Positions 43,893 through 53,559 of a stretch of DNA of 64,000 nt are shown piece after piece (position 1 is the first letter of the stretch; each line of letters starts with the position of its first letter). The notes under the pieces are model-generated. The model did no database searches. It was not told the origin of the DNA and was given only the letters and a program-made list of their open reading frames with translations. Source of the DNA: Paenibacillus donghaensis (GTDB taxonomy: Bacteria > Bacillota > Bacilli > Paenibacillales > Paenibacillaceae); the NCBI RefSeq assembly GCF_002192415.1, contig NZ_CP021780.1, forward strand, positions 6,572,001-6,636,000, written 5' to 3'. A program made the position numbers and the translations under genes.

Positions 43893-45182
43893 TTACATCA
43901 CCTCTGCTTCAGAATAAGTGCCGTTCAGTGATTGAATGACCTTCTGCCGCTCATTCCAGGTCAGGGGAGCCGCCCCGTTCTCCAGCGGAATCATATCAAT
44001 GGCGCCATCGGCCGGACAAACAATGGAACACAGGTTGCAGCCTACACAGTCTTCTTCGCGGACCTGAAGTACCGCCTTGCCTTCGGCATTGGTCAGCATA
44101 TCGATACATTGATGCGAGGCATCCTCGCAGGCAATATGGCATTTATTGCAGTTGATGCAGTTCTCTTCGTTGATTCGGGCGACAACCTGATAATTGAGGT
44201 CCAGATCCCCCCAGTTAGAATACCGCGAGACCGATTTACCAATCAGCTCGGTGACTGAGGCCAGCCCCTTGTCATCCAGGTAGTTGTTCAGCCCGTCGAT
44301 CATCTCCTCTACAATCCGGAAGCCATGATGCATCACGGCGGTGCAGACCTGAATGCCGGTAGCGCCCATCAGCATAAACTCAACCACGTCCTGCCAGGTG
44401 GAGATCCCGCCGATTCCCGAGATCGGCACCGTCACCGCACGGTCGCGGGCACATTCCGCCACCATGCTCAGCGCAATAGGCTTAACGGCCGGTCCGCAAT
44501 AGCCACCATGCGCGCCTTGTCCGCCGACATGCGGGATCGTATTCCAGCTATGGATGTCTACTCCGGCCAGGCTGTTGATTGTGTTGATCATACTGATTGC
44601 ATCCGCTCCACCCTTGACCGCATGACGGGCAACCACTGTGATATCGGTGATGTTCGGTGTCAGCTTCACAATGACCGGCGTGGTCGCCACCTCCTTCACC
44701 CAAGCAGTCTGAGCCTGCACCAGATCAGGCTGCTGGCCGGAAGCCGCCCCCATCCCCCGCTCCGCCATACCGTGCGGACAGCCAAAGTTCAATTCCAGCC
44801 CGTCTACACCGACGGCCTCCACGCGTTTGACAATTTCATGCCATTTCGCCTGTGAAGGCTCCACCATCAGGGAAGCGATAATGGCGTGATTGGGGAACCT
44901 CTTCTTGGTTTCATAGATTTCCTTCAGGTTCACCTCCAGCGGACGGTCCGTGATCAACTCAATATTGTTGAACCCGGCTACCCGCTGTCCGTTGAAATGC
45001 ACCGCCGCAAACCGTGAAGAGGTATTGATAATCGGATCGCCGAGTGTCTTCCACACCGCGCCTCCCCAGCCGGCCTCAAAAGCCCGCTGCACCTGATAGC
45101 CTGTGTTGGTAGGCGGGGCCGAAGCCAGCCAGAATGGATTGGGGGACTTGATTCCTGCCAGGTCAATACTCAAATCTGCCAT
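43893..45182 (-). CDS. preA: NAD-dependent dihydropyrimidine dehydrogenase subunit PreA
   Basis: The 429-residue protein has an FMN-dependent dihydroorotate-dehydrogenase-like barrel ('SPNPFWLASAPPTNTGYQVQRAFEAGWGG', 'LELNFGCPHGM' with the active-site Cys loop) and a C-terminal two-cluster ferredoxin domain with 'CINCNKCHIACEDASHQCID' and 'CVGCNLCSIVCP'. In E. coli PreA works with PreT to reduce uracil and thymine to the dihydro forms using NADH. Order preT-preA-hydA on one strand matches the known catabolic layout. GGGAGGG precedes the ATG. Confidence 0.93.
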   Translation of the reverse strand: MADLSIDLAGIKSPNPFWLASAPPTNTGYQVQRAFEAGWGGAVWKTLGDPIINTSSRFAAVHFNGQRVAGFNNIELITDRPLEVNLKEIYETKKRFPNHAIIASLMVEPSQAKWHEIVKRVEAVGVDGLELNFGCPHGMAERGMGAASGQQPDLVQAQTAWVKEVATTPVIVKLTPNITDITVVARHAVKGGADAISMINTINSLAGVDIHSWNTIPHVGGQGAHGGYCGPAVKPIALSMVAECARDRAVTVPISGIGGISTWQDVVEFMLMGATGIQVCTAVMHHGFRIVEEMIDGLNNYLDDKGLASVTELIGKSVSRYSNWGDLDLNYQVVARINEENCINCNKCHIACEDASHQCIDMLTNAEGKAVLQVREEDCVGCNLCSIVCPADGAIDMIPLENGAAPLTWNERQKVIQSLNGTYSEAEVM

Positions 45183-45221
45183 ATGATTCCCTCCCTGATA
45201 TTGGTTTGCTTCCCCGGTGGA

Positions 45222-46613
45222 CTAGACTGCCGAGCCGATGATACGGCCGCGCTGCTCCAGGAATTGCTTCGCAATGGCATGAGCCGCGGCTTTGCCTTGC
45301 TGGGCAGCGGATACGACCATCGCTTCGCCTGCACCAGAGCCAAATACGATATCACCGGCAGCATAAATTTGTGGATCAGACGTTCTGCAGGTCTGCTCAT
45401 CCATCTGCACAATGCCACGCACATGCTCAAGGCCAAAGGCCTCAATGAGATCGATCCGCCGCTTCTGGCCGATAGCCACCACCACCGCATCGACGGGCAT
45501 AATGAACTCGGAGCCTTCCACCGGCATAGGGGCAAGCCGTCCGTCCGCACCAGTCTCGCCAGTCAGCTTCATCTGCACACATTCAAGGCCTATGACGTTG
45601 CCCAGCTCATCGCCGACAATCCGCTTCGGCAACGTCAGCCAGCTAAACTCCACGCCCTCCTGCTTGGCGAATTCATATTCGAAATCATAAGCCGTCATCT
45701 CGCTGCGCGTCCGGCGGTAGACCATCTTCACGTTGGCTGCGCCAAGCCGTACCGAGCAGGTAGCGGCATCAATCGCCGTATTTCCTGCTCCGATCACCGC
45801 GACCCTGCTGCCCATCAGCTCCAGCGTAGGAACAGCTGTCTTGGTTGTCTCCACCAACTCGATTGCATCGTATACACCAGAGAGCTTCTCGCCCTCGATG
45901 CCCAGCGGGGGCACATAACCCATGCCTGCGGCCAGCACGATAGCCTCATATTCGGCCTTCAGCTCCTCTACCGAGACATCCACGCCCACCTTCACTCCCG
46001 TGCGGATCTCCACGCCCAGCTTCTCCACCTGCTCCACTTCCCAGAGCGATACCGACTGCGGCAGCCGAAACGAAACAATCCCATGCGTATCCAGACCGCC
46101 GGCCAGCTCTTTGGCCTCATAGATCACGGCCTGGAAGCCTTCGCGCGCCAGCTCCCTTGCCGCCGATAGTCCAGCCGGACCGCCGCCGACAATGGCTACC
46201 TTCATGCCATTGCTCTCTCCCGCTGTGAACAAGGTGACGCCGCTCTTCATCGCCCAATCCGTGGCATAACGCTGCAGTAGGCCAATCTGGATCGGAGCTG
46301 AAGCCTCATTCAGCACGCAGGCCCCTTCGCACAGCTCCTCTGTGGGGCAGACACGCGCACAGCTGGCCCCTACCGGGTTCGAGTCCATGATGGTATGCGC
46401 GGAGCCCTTCAGGTTGTCGGTAGCAATTCTTTTAATGAAGGAAGGAATATTAATACTGGTAGGACAAGCTTTGATGCAGGGAGCGTCATAGCAATACAGG
46501 CAGCGGTTGGACTCTTCCATCGCCCCTTGGCGGGATAACCCCGGCTCAGCCTCGGCGAAATTGCGCATGAACATATCTGGTGTAAACAGGCTTGTCGGTG
46601 AGGGTTGATTCAT
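45222..46613 (-). CDS. preT: NAD-dependent dihydropyrimidine dehydrogenase subunit PreT
   Basis: 463 residues in the glutamate-synthase small-subunit fold. N-terminal Cys motifs 'CLYCYDAPCIKACPT' and 'GASCARVCPTEELCEGAC' hold Fe-S clusters; 'VAIVGGGPAGLSAARELA' binds FAD and 'VAVIGAGNTAIDAA' binds NADH; the C-terminal 'IYAAGDIVFGSGAGEAMVVSAAQQGKAAA' completes the FAD site. It passes electrons from NADH to PreA. It is the first gene of the operon, divergent from pucR. A 17-bp perfect palindrome lies 38-54 bases before its ATG. AAGGAGG is positioned nine bases upstream of ATG. Confidence 0.93.
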   Translation of the reverse strand: MNQPSPTSLFTPDMFMRNFAEAEPGLSRQGAMEESNRCLYCYDAPCIKACPTSINIPSFIKRIATDNLKGSAHTIMDSNPVGASCARVCPTEELCEGACVLNEASAPIQIGLLQRYATDWAMKSGVTLFTAGESNGMKVAIVGGGPAGLSAARELAREGFQAVIYEAKELAGGLDTHGIVSFRLPQSVSLWEVEQVEKLGVEIRTGVKVGVDVSVEELKAEYEAIVLAAGMGYVPPLGIEGEKLSGVYDAIELVETTKTAVPTLELMGSRVAVIGAGNTAIDAATCSVRLGAANVKMVYRRTRSEMTAYDFEYEFAKQEGVEFSWLTLPKRIVGDELGNVIGLECVQMKLTGETGADGRLAPMPVEGSEFIMPVDAVVVAIGQKRRIDLIEAFGLEHVRGIVQMDEQTCRTSDPQIYAAGDIVFGSGAGEAMVVSAAQQGKAAAHAIAKQFLEQRGRIIGSAV

Positions 46614-46650
46614 TAATGATTCCTCCTTCTGAGCAATTGGAGTACATTTA

Positions 46651-46667
46651 TGTTATATAATATAACA
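46651..46667. promoter_or_regulatory. Perfect 17-bp palindrome upstream of preT
   Basis: TGTTATAT-A-ATATAACA, 38-54 bases before the preT start. It overlaps where a -10 region would be expected and could be a repressor site or contain the -10 itself. Confidence 0.45.
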
Positions 46668-46821
46668 CTATTCTAAGAAACGTCTTATTATTTTACTTAC
46701 TTTTGCGGTCGGTTGTAGTAAAATAGGCAATAATTCAAGAAATTCCACTACCTTCTCCCTGCATAAGTCATATATTCTGACATATCATATTCACACTATA
46801 GCTATTTCGAATTTTCGTTAC

Positions 46822-46840
46822 ATTAGACACTTTGTCTAAT
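46822..46840. promoter_or_regulatory. Palindrome in the preT-pucR divergent region, candidate PucR site
   Basis: ATTAGACA-CTT-TGTCTAAT has perfect 8-bp arms and lies 94-112 bases upstream of the pucR start. A CTAGACAATTAG sequence with the same TAGACA half-site lies upstream of the transport operon at about 55302. The rest of 46614-46933 is AT-rich and gene-free. Confidence 0.45.
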
Positions 46841-46933
46841 ATGCAAACCGGATTTTTTACGTGTGAGAATGGAACCGGGAAACCGCGGGAGCCAGAATGC
46901 CGGCAGCATGCCGAGCAAGCGAGGGGGACAGCT

Positions 46934-48622
46934 ATGGATTGGGAACTCGTATTTACGATTCGGGATGCACTCAAACGGCCGTTATTTGCAGAATCGGAAG
47001 TCGTCGGCGGCAGAAATGGCATGAACCGGGCCATCCGCTGGGTACATGTGCTGGAGAGCGCCAGCTTCGAAAGTCTGATCCACGGGGAAGAAATGATCCT
47101 GACCACCGGTATGGGCATAGGCATGGACCTGCCCTCCTCCCTGGCCTTTATGCAGAACCTGATCGACAAGAACGCCGCCTGCCTCTGCATCGAGCTGGGC
47201 ACCTACTTCAATGCCGTCCCACAGGAGATGGTGCAGCTGGCGAACAGCCACAACTTCCCGCTGATTATTTTTCCACGCACCGTGCGGTTTGTGGATATTA
47301 CCCTTGATCTGCATTCCCTCATCATCAACCGCCACCACCGGATGCTGCAGGAGCTGGAGAGCATCTCCCGTGAATTCCACCGGCTGACCTTAACCTCACA
47401 AGGCACACTGAAAGTGCTGCAGCTCTTATGCAAAAGCACCCGCACGCAAATTGTCTACATGCAGCTGCAAGGCAAACCCTTATTCTTCCCGGCGCTCTCT
47501 CCGGAAGAGCAGAGCCCGCTGCTCAGCTTCTTCACTTCCTACAGCGAGGAGATGGACGGCGTCCAGCCGGATGCCGCTCCCATCTTCAGGGAATACGGCT
47601 CCAGAACCATTGCCATGAAGCCTGTCGGAGCGCTTGATCAGACCTGGGCCTATATCCTAATGGTCTGCAACCACAAGCCACAGGAATTCGACTGCATGCT
47701 GCTCGACTCCGCTTCCCTCTCCATCGCCCAGGAGCTGCTCCGTACCCGGTATATGGAAGAACGCAAGCTGTTCTCCGAGAACCTGTGGGTGGAGGAGCTG
47801 ATCAACGGGCGGATCGAAGATGACAACCGGCTTAAGAGTCTGATCGGCCCTGACTTCAACGCAGTCAATGAGCTGCCCTACCGCGTCTGTCTGATCGAAA
47901 TCGAGAATCCGCGCGATGTGAAATGGAACAGCTCGGAGCATGAATGGGAATCAATCACCTTCCACCTGTCGCTGATTCTCCGCTCGATTTTTGAGAAATA
48001 TTCACTGCGGCCGTTAATTACACTTAAGAACAATCGGCTCACCGTCATCGCCCTGGATATCCAATCCAAGCTGCCCGGGAAGCTGCGGCTGCAGCAGGCA
48101 CTCGATTCATTGCAGCATATCCGTTCCGATGAGAAATTGAAGGACCTGCAGCTCGTGATCGGAGTCAGCAAGTCCCACAAAGGCCTGAAGCACGCCCATG
48201 CCGGCTATCAGGAAGCCGTACAGGCACTCTCACTCTATACTTGTTATCAGAAGTCACTGCTCTTCTATGAAGAGCTTGGCGTGTTCCAGCTGCTGCTGAG
48301 CCTGAACGACGGCAGCACGCTGCAGAATTTCATCCGCAGCTACCTCGGACCGCTGATCGACCATGACCAATCGAAGGGCAGCGAGCTGCTGCTCACCCTG
48401 CGCGTCTATCTGGATCATGACGGCTCCAAGCAGATTGCCGCCCGCAATCTGTTCATCGTGCGGCAATCACTCTACTACCGGCTGGACAAAATCACCGAGC
48501 TGCTGGGCGAAGACTTCATGCTGCCGGAGAACCGTATCTCCATCCAGGTAGCCTTGCGTGCCTACCAGTTCCTGTACCCGGAGAAATTCGCTATGCCCAG
48601 CTCCCGTTCAGCACAGCTGTGA
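46934..48622 (+). CDS. PucR family transcriptional regulator of pyrimidine catabolism
   Basis: About 562 residues from ATG at 46934 (GAGGGGG upstream; the frame is open 34 codons earlier). The N-terminal PucR sensor domain is at ~5-130 ('MDWELVFTIRDALKRPLFAESEVVGG...ASFESLIHGEEMILTTGMGI'), and the C-terminal HTH_30 domain ends the protein ('KQIAARNLFIVRQSLYYRLDKITELLG'), with a GGDEF-like middle segment typical of CdaR/PucR proteins. Members respond to purine or pyrimidine catabolites. Its position between the preTA-hydA operon and the aminotransferase operon suggests it controls both. Its 3' end overlaps the aminotransferase gene by 32 bases on the opposite strand. Confidence 0.88.
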   Translation: MDWELVFTIRDALKRPLFAESEVVGGRNGMNRAIRWVHVLESASFESLIHGEEMILTTGMGIGMDLPSSLAFMQNLIDKNAACLCIELGTYFNAVPQEMVQLANSHNFPLIIFPRTVRFVDITLDLHSLIINRHHRMLQELESISREFHRLTLTSQGTLKVLQLLCKSTRTQIVYMQLQGKPLFFPALSPEEQSPLLSFFTSYSEEMDGVQPDAAPIFREYGSRTIAMKPVGALDQTWAYILMVCNHKPQEFDCMLLDSASLSIAQELLRTRYMEERKLFSENLWVEELINGRIEDDNRLKSLIGPDFNAVNELPYRVCLIEIENPRDVKWNSSEHEWESITFHLSLILRSIFEKYSLRPLITLKNNRLTVIALDIQSKLPGKLRLQQALDSLQHIRSDEKLKDLQLVIGVSKSHKGLKHAHAGYQEAVQALSLYTCYQKSLLFYEELGVFQLLLSLNDGSTLQNFIRSYLGPLIDHDQSKGSELLLTLRVYLDHDGSKQIAARNLFIVRQSLYYRLDKITELLGEDFMLPENRISIQVALRAYQFLYPEKFAMPSSRSAQL

Positions 48623-49955
48623 AGGTATCCACGATAAACTGGATGTCTTCGTCCGTGGAGGATAGCGGAGGCGCGAACGTCAGCACATTATTGAAGCCTG
48701 CTACCGTGTCTCCATTCTTGCCAATGATCAGACCTTTGGATTTACATTCGGCGATAATGCCCTTGACGATATTCAGATCGGCAGGCTTCTTGGTAATCTT
48801 GTCTTCTACCAGTTCTATGCCAAGCACCAGCCCGAAGCTGCGGATATCACCCACAAGCTTATGTCCCAGCAAGCCGGAGAATTCACTATATAACCGTTTA
48901 CCCAGCATATCGGCACGCTCGACGAGATTCTCCTGCTCCAGGATCTCCAAATTGCGCAGCGCCAGCGCGCAGGCCGCCGGATTGCCGCCGAAGGTGTTCA
49001 CATGGCGCAGATACCCGTAGCCGTCGCTGTTATCCTTGAAGGCCTCATAAATATCCTTGCGGACTGCCGTGGCCGACAAGGGCAGATACGCGCTGGTCAA
49101 TCCTTTGGCCATCGTTACAATGTCCGGCTTCACTCCGTAATTGTGATGCCCGAACTTCCGCCCGGAGCGGCCAAAGCCGCAGATCACCTCATCGATGATC
49201 AGCAGCACCCCGTGCCGGCTGCAGATCTCCTGCACCCGGTCCAGATAGAGCTGATGAGGCACTATAACACCGCCGCCGGTAATCACCGGCTCCATAATCA
49301 CCGCCGCCACCGTCTCGGCACCTTCCCAGACGATAGTATCTTCAATGGCCTGTGCGCTCTGAAGATTAAATTCCTCCACCGATATGTCTGCCGGACGGCG
49401 GTAGCTGTCCGGCGGAGCCACATGCAGGAAGCCGCCGCCGAGCGGCTCATATTTATATTTGCGCTGCGCCTGGCCGGTTGCCGACAGCGCGCCCAGCGAG
49501 CTGCCATGGTACCCGCGGTAACGCGCAATGAACTTGTGCCGGTAATGCTGGCCGATCTGCTGCTGGTACTGGCGGGCCATTTTGAAAGCTACTTCGTTGG
49601 CCTCCGAGCCGCTGTTGGAGAAGAAGATCACATAGTCGCCTTCCAGCCATTCATTCAGCTTCTCGGCCAGCGCAATGGCCGGCAGATGGCTCTGTGTCAA
49701 CGGGAAATACGGCAGGCTCAGCAGCTGATTGTAAGCCGCCTCGGCCAATTCCTTCCGTCCATAGCCCACATTCACGCACCACAGGCCGGACATGCCGTCC
49801 AGAAACTTGTCACCGTTGATATCTGTCACCCATGACCCGCTGGCCGAAGCGGCAATCATCGGCGGACTGCTCTCACTATAAGGTGTGATATTATGCCACA
49901 GATATTGCTGATCCTTCTTCAGAGCAAGCTCGCCTTCAGTCCCCAGATTAAGCAC
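48591..49955 (-). CDS. Class III aminotransferase, probable beta-alanine:pyruvate transaminase
   Basis: 454 residues with the class III (omega-aminotransferase) pattern: 'FFSNSGSEANEVAFKMARQY' (PLP phosphate loop), 'YRGYHGSSLGALSATG', 'LLIIDEVICGFGRSGRKFGHHNYGVKPDIVTMAKGLTSAYLPLSA' with the catalytic Asp and Schiff-base Lys. In this operon the expected reaction is transfer of the amino group of beta-alanine (or beta-aminoisobutyrate) to pyruvate or 2-oxoglutarate, giving malonate semialdehyde for the dehydrogenase encoded next. GTG start at 49955 is eight bases after AGGAG. The substrate is inferred from context. Confidence 0.88.
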   Translation of the reverse strand: MLNLGTEGELALKKDQQYLWHNITPYSESSPPMIAASASGSWVTDINGDKFLDGMSGLWCVNVGYGRKELAEAAYNQLLSLPYFPLTQSHLPAIALAEKLNEWLEGDYVIFFSNSGSEANEVAFKMARQYQQQIGQHYRHKFIARYRGYHGSSLGALSATGQAQRKYKYEPLGGGFLHVAPPDSYRRPADISVEEFNLQSAQAIEDTIVWEGAETVAAVIMEPVITGGGVIVPHQLYLDRVQEICSRHGVLLIIDEVICGFGRSGRKFGHHNYGVKPDIVTMAKGLTSAYLPLSATAVRKDIYEAFKDNSDGYGYLRHVNTFGGNPAACALALRNLEILEQENLVERADMLGKRLYSEFSGLLGHKLVGDIRSFGLVLGIELVEDKITKKPADLNIVKGIIAECKSKGLIIGKNGDTVAGFNNVLTFAPPLSSTDEDIQFIVDTFTAVLNGSWA

Positions 49956-49985
49956 AGCATTCTCTCCTCTCGATTATCCGTCTCG

Positions 49986-51449
49986 CTAATAACGGGCTGT
50001 GATCATTTTTTTGCGGGTATAGAATTCAACACCATCGCGTCCATTGGCGTGCAGATCGCCATAGAACGACTTCTTGTAGCCCGAGAACGGGAAGAAAGCC
50101 ATCGGGGCAGGCACCCCCAAATTCACACCCAGCATACCGGCATCAATCTCCTCACGGAACTCGCGGATCGCCTTCGCGCTGTCCGTATAGATACAGGCCC
50201 CGTTCGCGAACGGCGATTGATTCGTAACCTCAATGGCTTCAACCAGACTGCCCACCCGGATTACAGCCAGTACCGGCGCAAAAATCTCGTCATTCCACAG
50301 CGTCATTCCGGTCTTCACATGATCAAAGATCGTCGGCCCGAGGAAATAGCCTGCACCTGCTGCCGCGCCATCCTGCCTGCCATCCCTCACCAGCCGCGCA
50401 TCCTCCCGCTCTCCGGTCTCGATATAGGCCAGGGTACGCTCCTTGTTGGACTGGCGGATCACCGGTCCGAGGAACACCCCGTCCTCCATCCCGTTGCCGA
50501 TCTTCAGCTCATCCGCAGCGGCAACCAGCCGCTTCACCAGCTCATCTGCCACCGCCTCATGCACAACAACAACAGAACAAGCCATGCAGCGCTCACCCGC
50601 CGAACCAAAAGCAGCGGCTATGATATTCTTCACCGCAGCGTCAAGCTCGGCATCCGGCAGCACAATGGAATGGTTCTTGGCTCCGGCCAAGGCCTGCACC
50701 CGTTTCCCGTGCGAGGTTCCGGTTCTATAGACATATTCTGCCACCGGCTGTGAGCCTACGAACGACACCGCCTTCACTCGGCTATGCTCCAGCAGGCCAT
50801 TGACCACATCATGTGCGCCGTGCACAATGTTCAGCACCCCCGGCGGGAAGCCGGCTTCGGCAAACAGCTCTGCCAGCCGGTTCATCAGCAGCGGTGTACG
50901 TTCCGAGGGCTTCAGCACGAAGGTATTGCCGCAGGCAATCGCCAGCGGGAACATCCAGCAGGGCACCATCATCGGGAAGTTGAACGGGGCGATGCCACCG
51001 ATCACACCCAAGGGATAACGGTACATCCCGGATTCTATGCCTGTGGCGATATCCGGCAGCTGATTGCCCATCATCAGGCTGGGGATGCCTGCAGCGAACT
51101 CCACACATTCAATGCCGCGCTGCACCTCTCCCCTGGCTTCTTCCAGGTTCTTGCCGTTCTCCAAGGTAATCAGCTGTGCCAGCTCCTCCGCATGCTGTAC
51201 CAGCAGCTGCTGGTACTGGAAGAAATAACGCCCGCGTCTTGGCACAGCCACCTTCTTCCATAGCGCAAAGGCCTGCCATGCCGCTTCTACCGCCACATCC
51301 AATTCTTCCCTCCCCGAGATGGGAACATAGGCGATCACTTCACCTGTTGCCGGATTAAAGACCTCCTCATCCCGTCCGGAGGAGGATTCCACCCAGACTC
51401 CATTGACGTAATTCTTCACCCTTCCGGTCTGCACCGCCAGCAAAGTCAT
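49986..51449 (-). CDS. CoA-acylating (methyl)malonate-semialdehyde dehydrogenase
   Basis: About 487 residues from ATG at 51449 behind GAGGAGCGAGG. It is an aldehyde dehydrogenase of the MmsA/IolA type: '[32 protein letters not shown]' and the catalytic Cys in '[17 protein letters not shown]' near residue 284. These enzymes convert malonate semialdehyde to acetyl-CoA and CO2, or methylmalonate semialdehyde to propionyl-CoA. In this locus it would complete uracil or thymine degradation. It has no inositol genes beside it, so the IolA role is unlikely. Confidence 0.9.
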   Translation of the reverse strand: MTLLAVQTGRVKNYVNGVWVESSSGRDEEVFNPATGEVIAYVPISGREELDVAVEAAWQAFALWKKVAVPRRGRYFFQYQQLLVQHAEELAQLITLENGKNLEEARGEVQRGIECVEFAAGIPSLMMGNQLPDIATGIESGMYRYPLGVIGGIAPFNFPMMVPCWMFPLAIACGNTFVLKPSERTPLLMNRLAELFAEAGFPPGVLNIVHGAHDVVNGLLEHSRVKAVSFVGSQPVAEYVYRTGTSHGKRVQALAGAKNHSIVLPDAELDAAVKNIIAAAFGSAGERCMACSVVVVHEAVADELVKRLVAAADELKIGNGMEDGVFLGPVIRQSNKERTLAYIETGEREDARLVRDGRQDGAAAGAGYFLGPTIFDHVKTGMTLWNDEIFAPVLAVIRVGSLVEAIEVTNQSPFANGACIYTDSAKAIREFREEIDAGMLGVNLGVPAPMAFFPFSGYKKSFYGDLHANGRDGVEFYTRKKMITARY

Positions 51450-51484
51450 GATCCTCGCTCCTCTCCGCACTCTCTTTGGTTGTC

Positions 51485-52588
51485 TTATTGCGCCGCCATC
51501 TCGACAATTTCATTCGTGTACGCTTCGTCTACCTTGGAGGCTTCCTTTATTACGCCAAACTGCAGGGCGATATCCGCTGTCTGCTGGAAAGCCGCGGCAT
51601 CGGTATATCCCATCTTGGCACTGTCGAAGCCTTCCGGAAGAATCAGCTTGGAGACCTCTTCCATCATCTTCAGCTGATGCTCTGCCGTCGTGCTGCCGTC
51701 TTCAGCCAGCTTCATCACACTGTCCACCGCAGCCGACGGATCGGCAATCGCATCCTTCCAGCCCTTCAGGGAAGCGCGCACGAACTTCGCAGCCGTCTCC
51801 TTGTTGTCTGCCAGCCATTCCTTGTTGGCGAACAGATTATCCTCCAGCATAGCTACACCCTCGGCATTCATGTCAATAACATTCAAATCTTCAGCCTGGA
51901 TGCCAGACTCCAGCACCACCTGATATTCGTTGTAGGTCATTGCCGATGCCACATCAATATCGCCGCCGAGGAATTGGTCCATCGTGAAGCCCTGCTTGGT
52001 GAAATTCAGATCCTTGTTGGAATCCAGCTTGTATTTATCAAACAGCGCCAGAATTTCGAACTCGTTGCCACCCATCCAGTTGCCGACTTTTTTGCCTTTC
52101 AGGTCGGCCGGGGCACTGATGCCGGATTCTTTCTTGGAGACGAGCACCAGCCCGCTCTTCTGGTAGATCTGGGCAATCTGCACCAGCGGCATTTCCTGCT
52201 CCTGGCTGGTCAGCAGGCTCGCCACCCAATCCACGCCAATCTCGGCTGAACCGCCTGCCACCTGCTGCTCCGGCACAATATCCGGGCCGCCGGGCAGAAT
52301 CTCCACTTCCAGCCCTTCTTCCTTGTAATAGCCCTTATCCTGGGCCACGAAATAACCGGCAAATTGCGCCTGCGGCACCCATTTGAGCTGCAGCCTGACC
52401 TTAACCGCTTCTGCTGCAGGTTCAGTTGTTGCCGCTGCAGCCGGAGAAGCCGCGGCATCAGGGGCAGCCGTTGCCTCTGCCGCCGAATTTCCATTGTTGC
52501 CTCCGCAGCCTGCAATCAAGGAGATCACCATCATCATTACAGCCATTAGCAGCAGGCTACGAAACCGGTTTGTTTGCTTGTTCATCAT
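51485..52588 (-). CDS. NMT1/THI5-like ABC transporter substrate-binding lipoprotein
   Basis: 367 residues with a signal peptide and lipobox 'SLIAGC', an Ala-rich linker, and an NMT1/THI5-fold domain: '[39 protein letters not shown]', '[20 protein letters not shown]' and '[15 protein letters not shown]'. Related proteins ThiY and RibY bind thiamine or riboflavin precursors containing pyrimidine rings. Here the cluster with pyrimidine breakdown genes suggests uracil, thymine or a related base as ligand. Together with the two permeases and ATPase upstream it makes a complete importer. GGGGGAG precedes the ATG. Confidence 0.88.
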   Translation of the reverse strand: MMNKQTNRFRSLLLMAVMMMVISLIAGCGGNNGNSAAEATAAPDAAASPAAAATTEPAAEAVKVRLQLKWVPQAQFAGYFVAQDKGYYKEEGLEVEILPGGPDIVPEQQVAGGSAEIGVDWVASLLTSQEQEMPLVQIAQIYQKSGLVLVSKKESGISAPADLKGKKVGNWMGGNEFEILALFDKYKLDSNKDLNFTKQGFTMDQFLGGDIDVASAMTYNEYQVVLESGIQAEDLNVIDMNAEGVAMLEDNLFANKEWLADNKETAAKFVRASLKGWKDAIADPSAAVDSVMKLAEDGSTTAEHQLKMMEEVSKLILPEGFDSAKMGYTDAAAFQQTADIALQFGVIKEASKVDEAYTNEIVEMAAQ

Positions 52589-52656
52589 AAAGAACTCCCC
52601 CTACTCTGGTATAAGTGTTCCTTGCAGACAGCTACCCTACATTGAAGTAACGGCAC

Positions 52657-53559
52657 TTAGGCCCGCTCAGACGGGTGCCACTTGATGAACAGCTTCTCTA
52701 GGCGTTCAACCGCCAGGTAGAAGATTACACCGGCAATGGCAGCCAGCACGATGCAGGACCAGCCCAGCGGCATCTTGGCCACTTTGATCGAATTGGAGAG
52801 CAGGTAACCCAGCCCGCGTGAAGAGAAGAAGAATTCCCCGACAATCGCCCCGATCATACTGGCGGTAGCGTTAATCTTCAGCGCGGTAAAAACATAAGGC
52901 AGGCTGTTCTGGATCCGCAGATAGCGGAACACCGCCCGTTTGCTTGCTGCGTAGGAGTGCATCAGATCCAGCGCCAGCGGGTCAACAGCGGCCATACCCT
53001 TATAGGCATTGATTGCCATCGCCGCCATGGTCGTCGCCGTGACAATCGCCACCCGCGAGCCAATCCCGTCGCCGAACCATAGATTCATAATCGGGGCCAG
53101 CGCCACAATCGGCACTGCGTTAAGCGCAGCAACCAACGTCAAACTGCCACCACCCCAGCGGGGCCAGGCTGTGGCGCAGAGGGCGACCAGGAAGCCGCAG
53201 GCCGACCCGGCCAGCATACCCAGCACAGCTTCCGTCAAGGTGTAGCCGGTGTAGGAGAGCAGCAGGCTGAAATTGTCCCGCATTGCCTCCGCGATAGCCG
53301 ATGGCAGCGGCAGCTGGTATTTCTTCAGATCAAACAGCTTGTGGAATACCTGCAGCTCCCAGAGGGCGAGAAACAGGACGCCTGCCAGCAGCGGCAGTAA
53401 CAACCCGCTGCCGGACAGCTTCGGAACCCGCCGGTCCTGCCGGCCCGGAGCGGCCAGAGGTTTCCGCTTGACCCCGGGAGTCTGTCTATCGCCCGCTGCC
53501 GGGGCGGCACTTCCGTCTTGACTAGCCGAGGCCAGTTCGGCTGCAGAGTTGCTTGGCAT
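52657..53559 (-). CDS. ABC transporter permease, predicted pyrimidine importer
   Basis: 300 residues with five to six membrane helices and the cytoplasmic coupling loop 'AAVDPLALDLMHSYAASKRAVFRYLRIQNSLPYVFTALKINA', the EAA-type motif of the TauC/SsuC/ThiX family. The first ~50 residues form a polar Ala/Pro/Arg-rich extension not usual in this family, so the true start may be further in, although the ATG at 53559 overlaps the preceding stop (TAATG). It pairs with the second, non-identical permease, implying a heterodimeric channel. Confidence 0.87.
   Translation of the reverse strand: MPSNSAAELASASQDGSAAPAAGDRQTPGVKRKPLAAPGRQDRRVPKLSGSGLLLPLLAGVLFLALWELQVFHKLFDLKKYQLPLPSAIAEAMRDNFSLLLSYTGYTLTEAVLGMLAGSACGFLVALCATAWPRWGGGSLTLVAALNAVPIVALAPIMNLWFGDGIGSRVAIVTATTMAAMAINAYKGMAAVDPLALDLMHSYAASKRAVFRYLRIQNSLPYVFTALKINATASMIGAIVGEFFFSSRGLGYLLSNSIKVAKMPLGWSCIVLAAIAGVIFYLAVERLEKLFIKWHPSERA

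Noticed and set aside
45183..46169. Plus-strand open frame of 328 codons
   Set aside because: Antisense to preT; no motif and no ribosome site.
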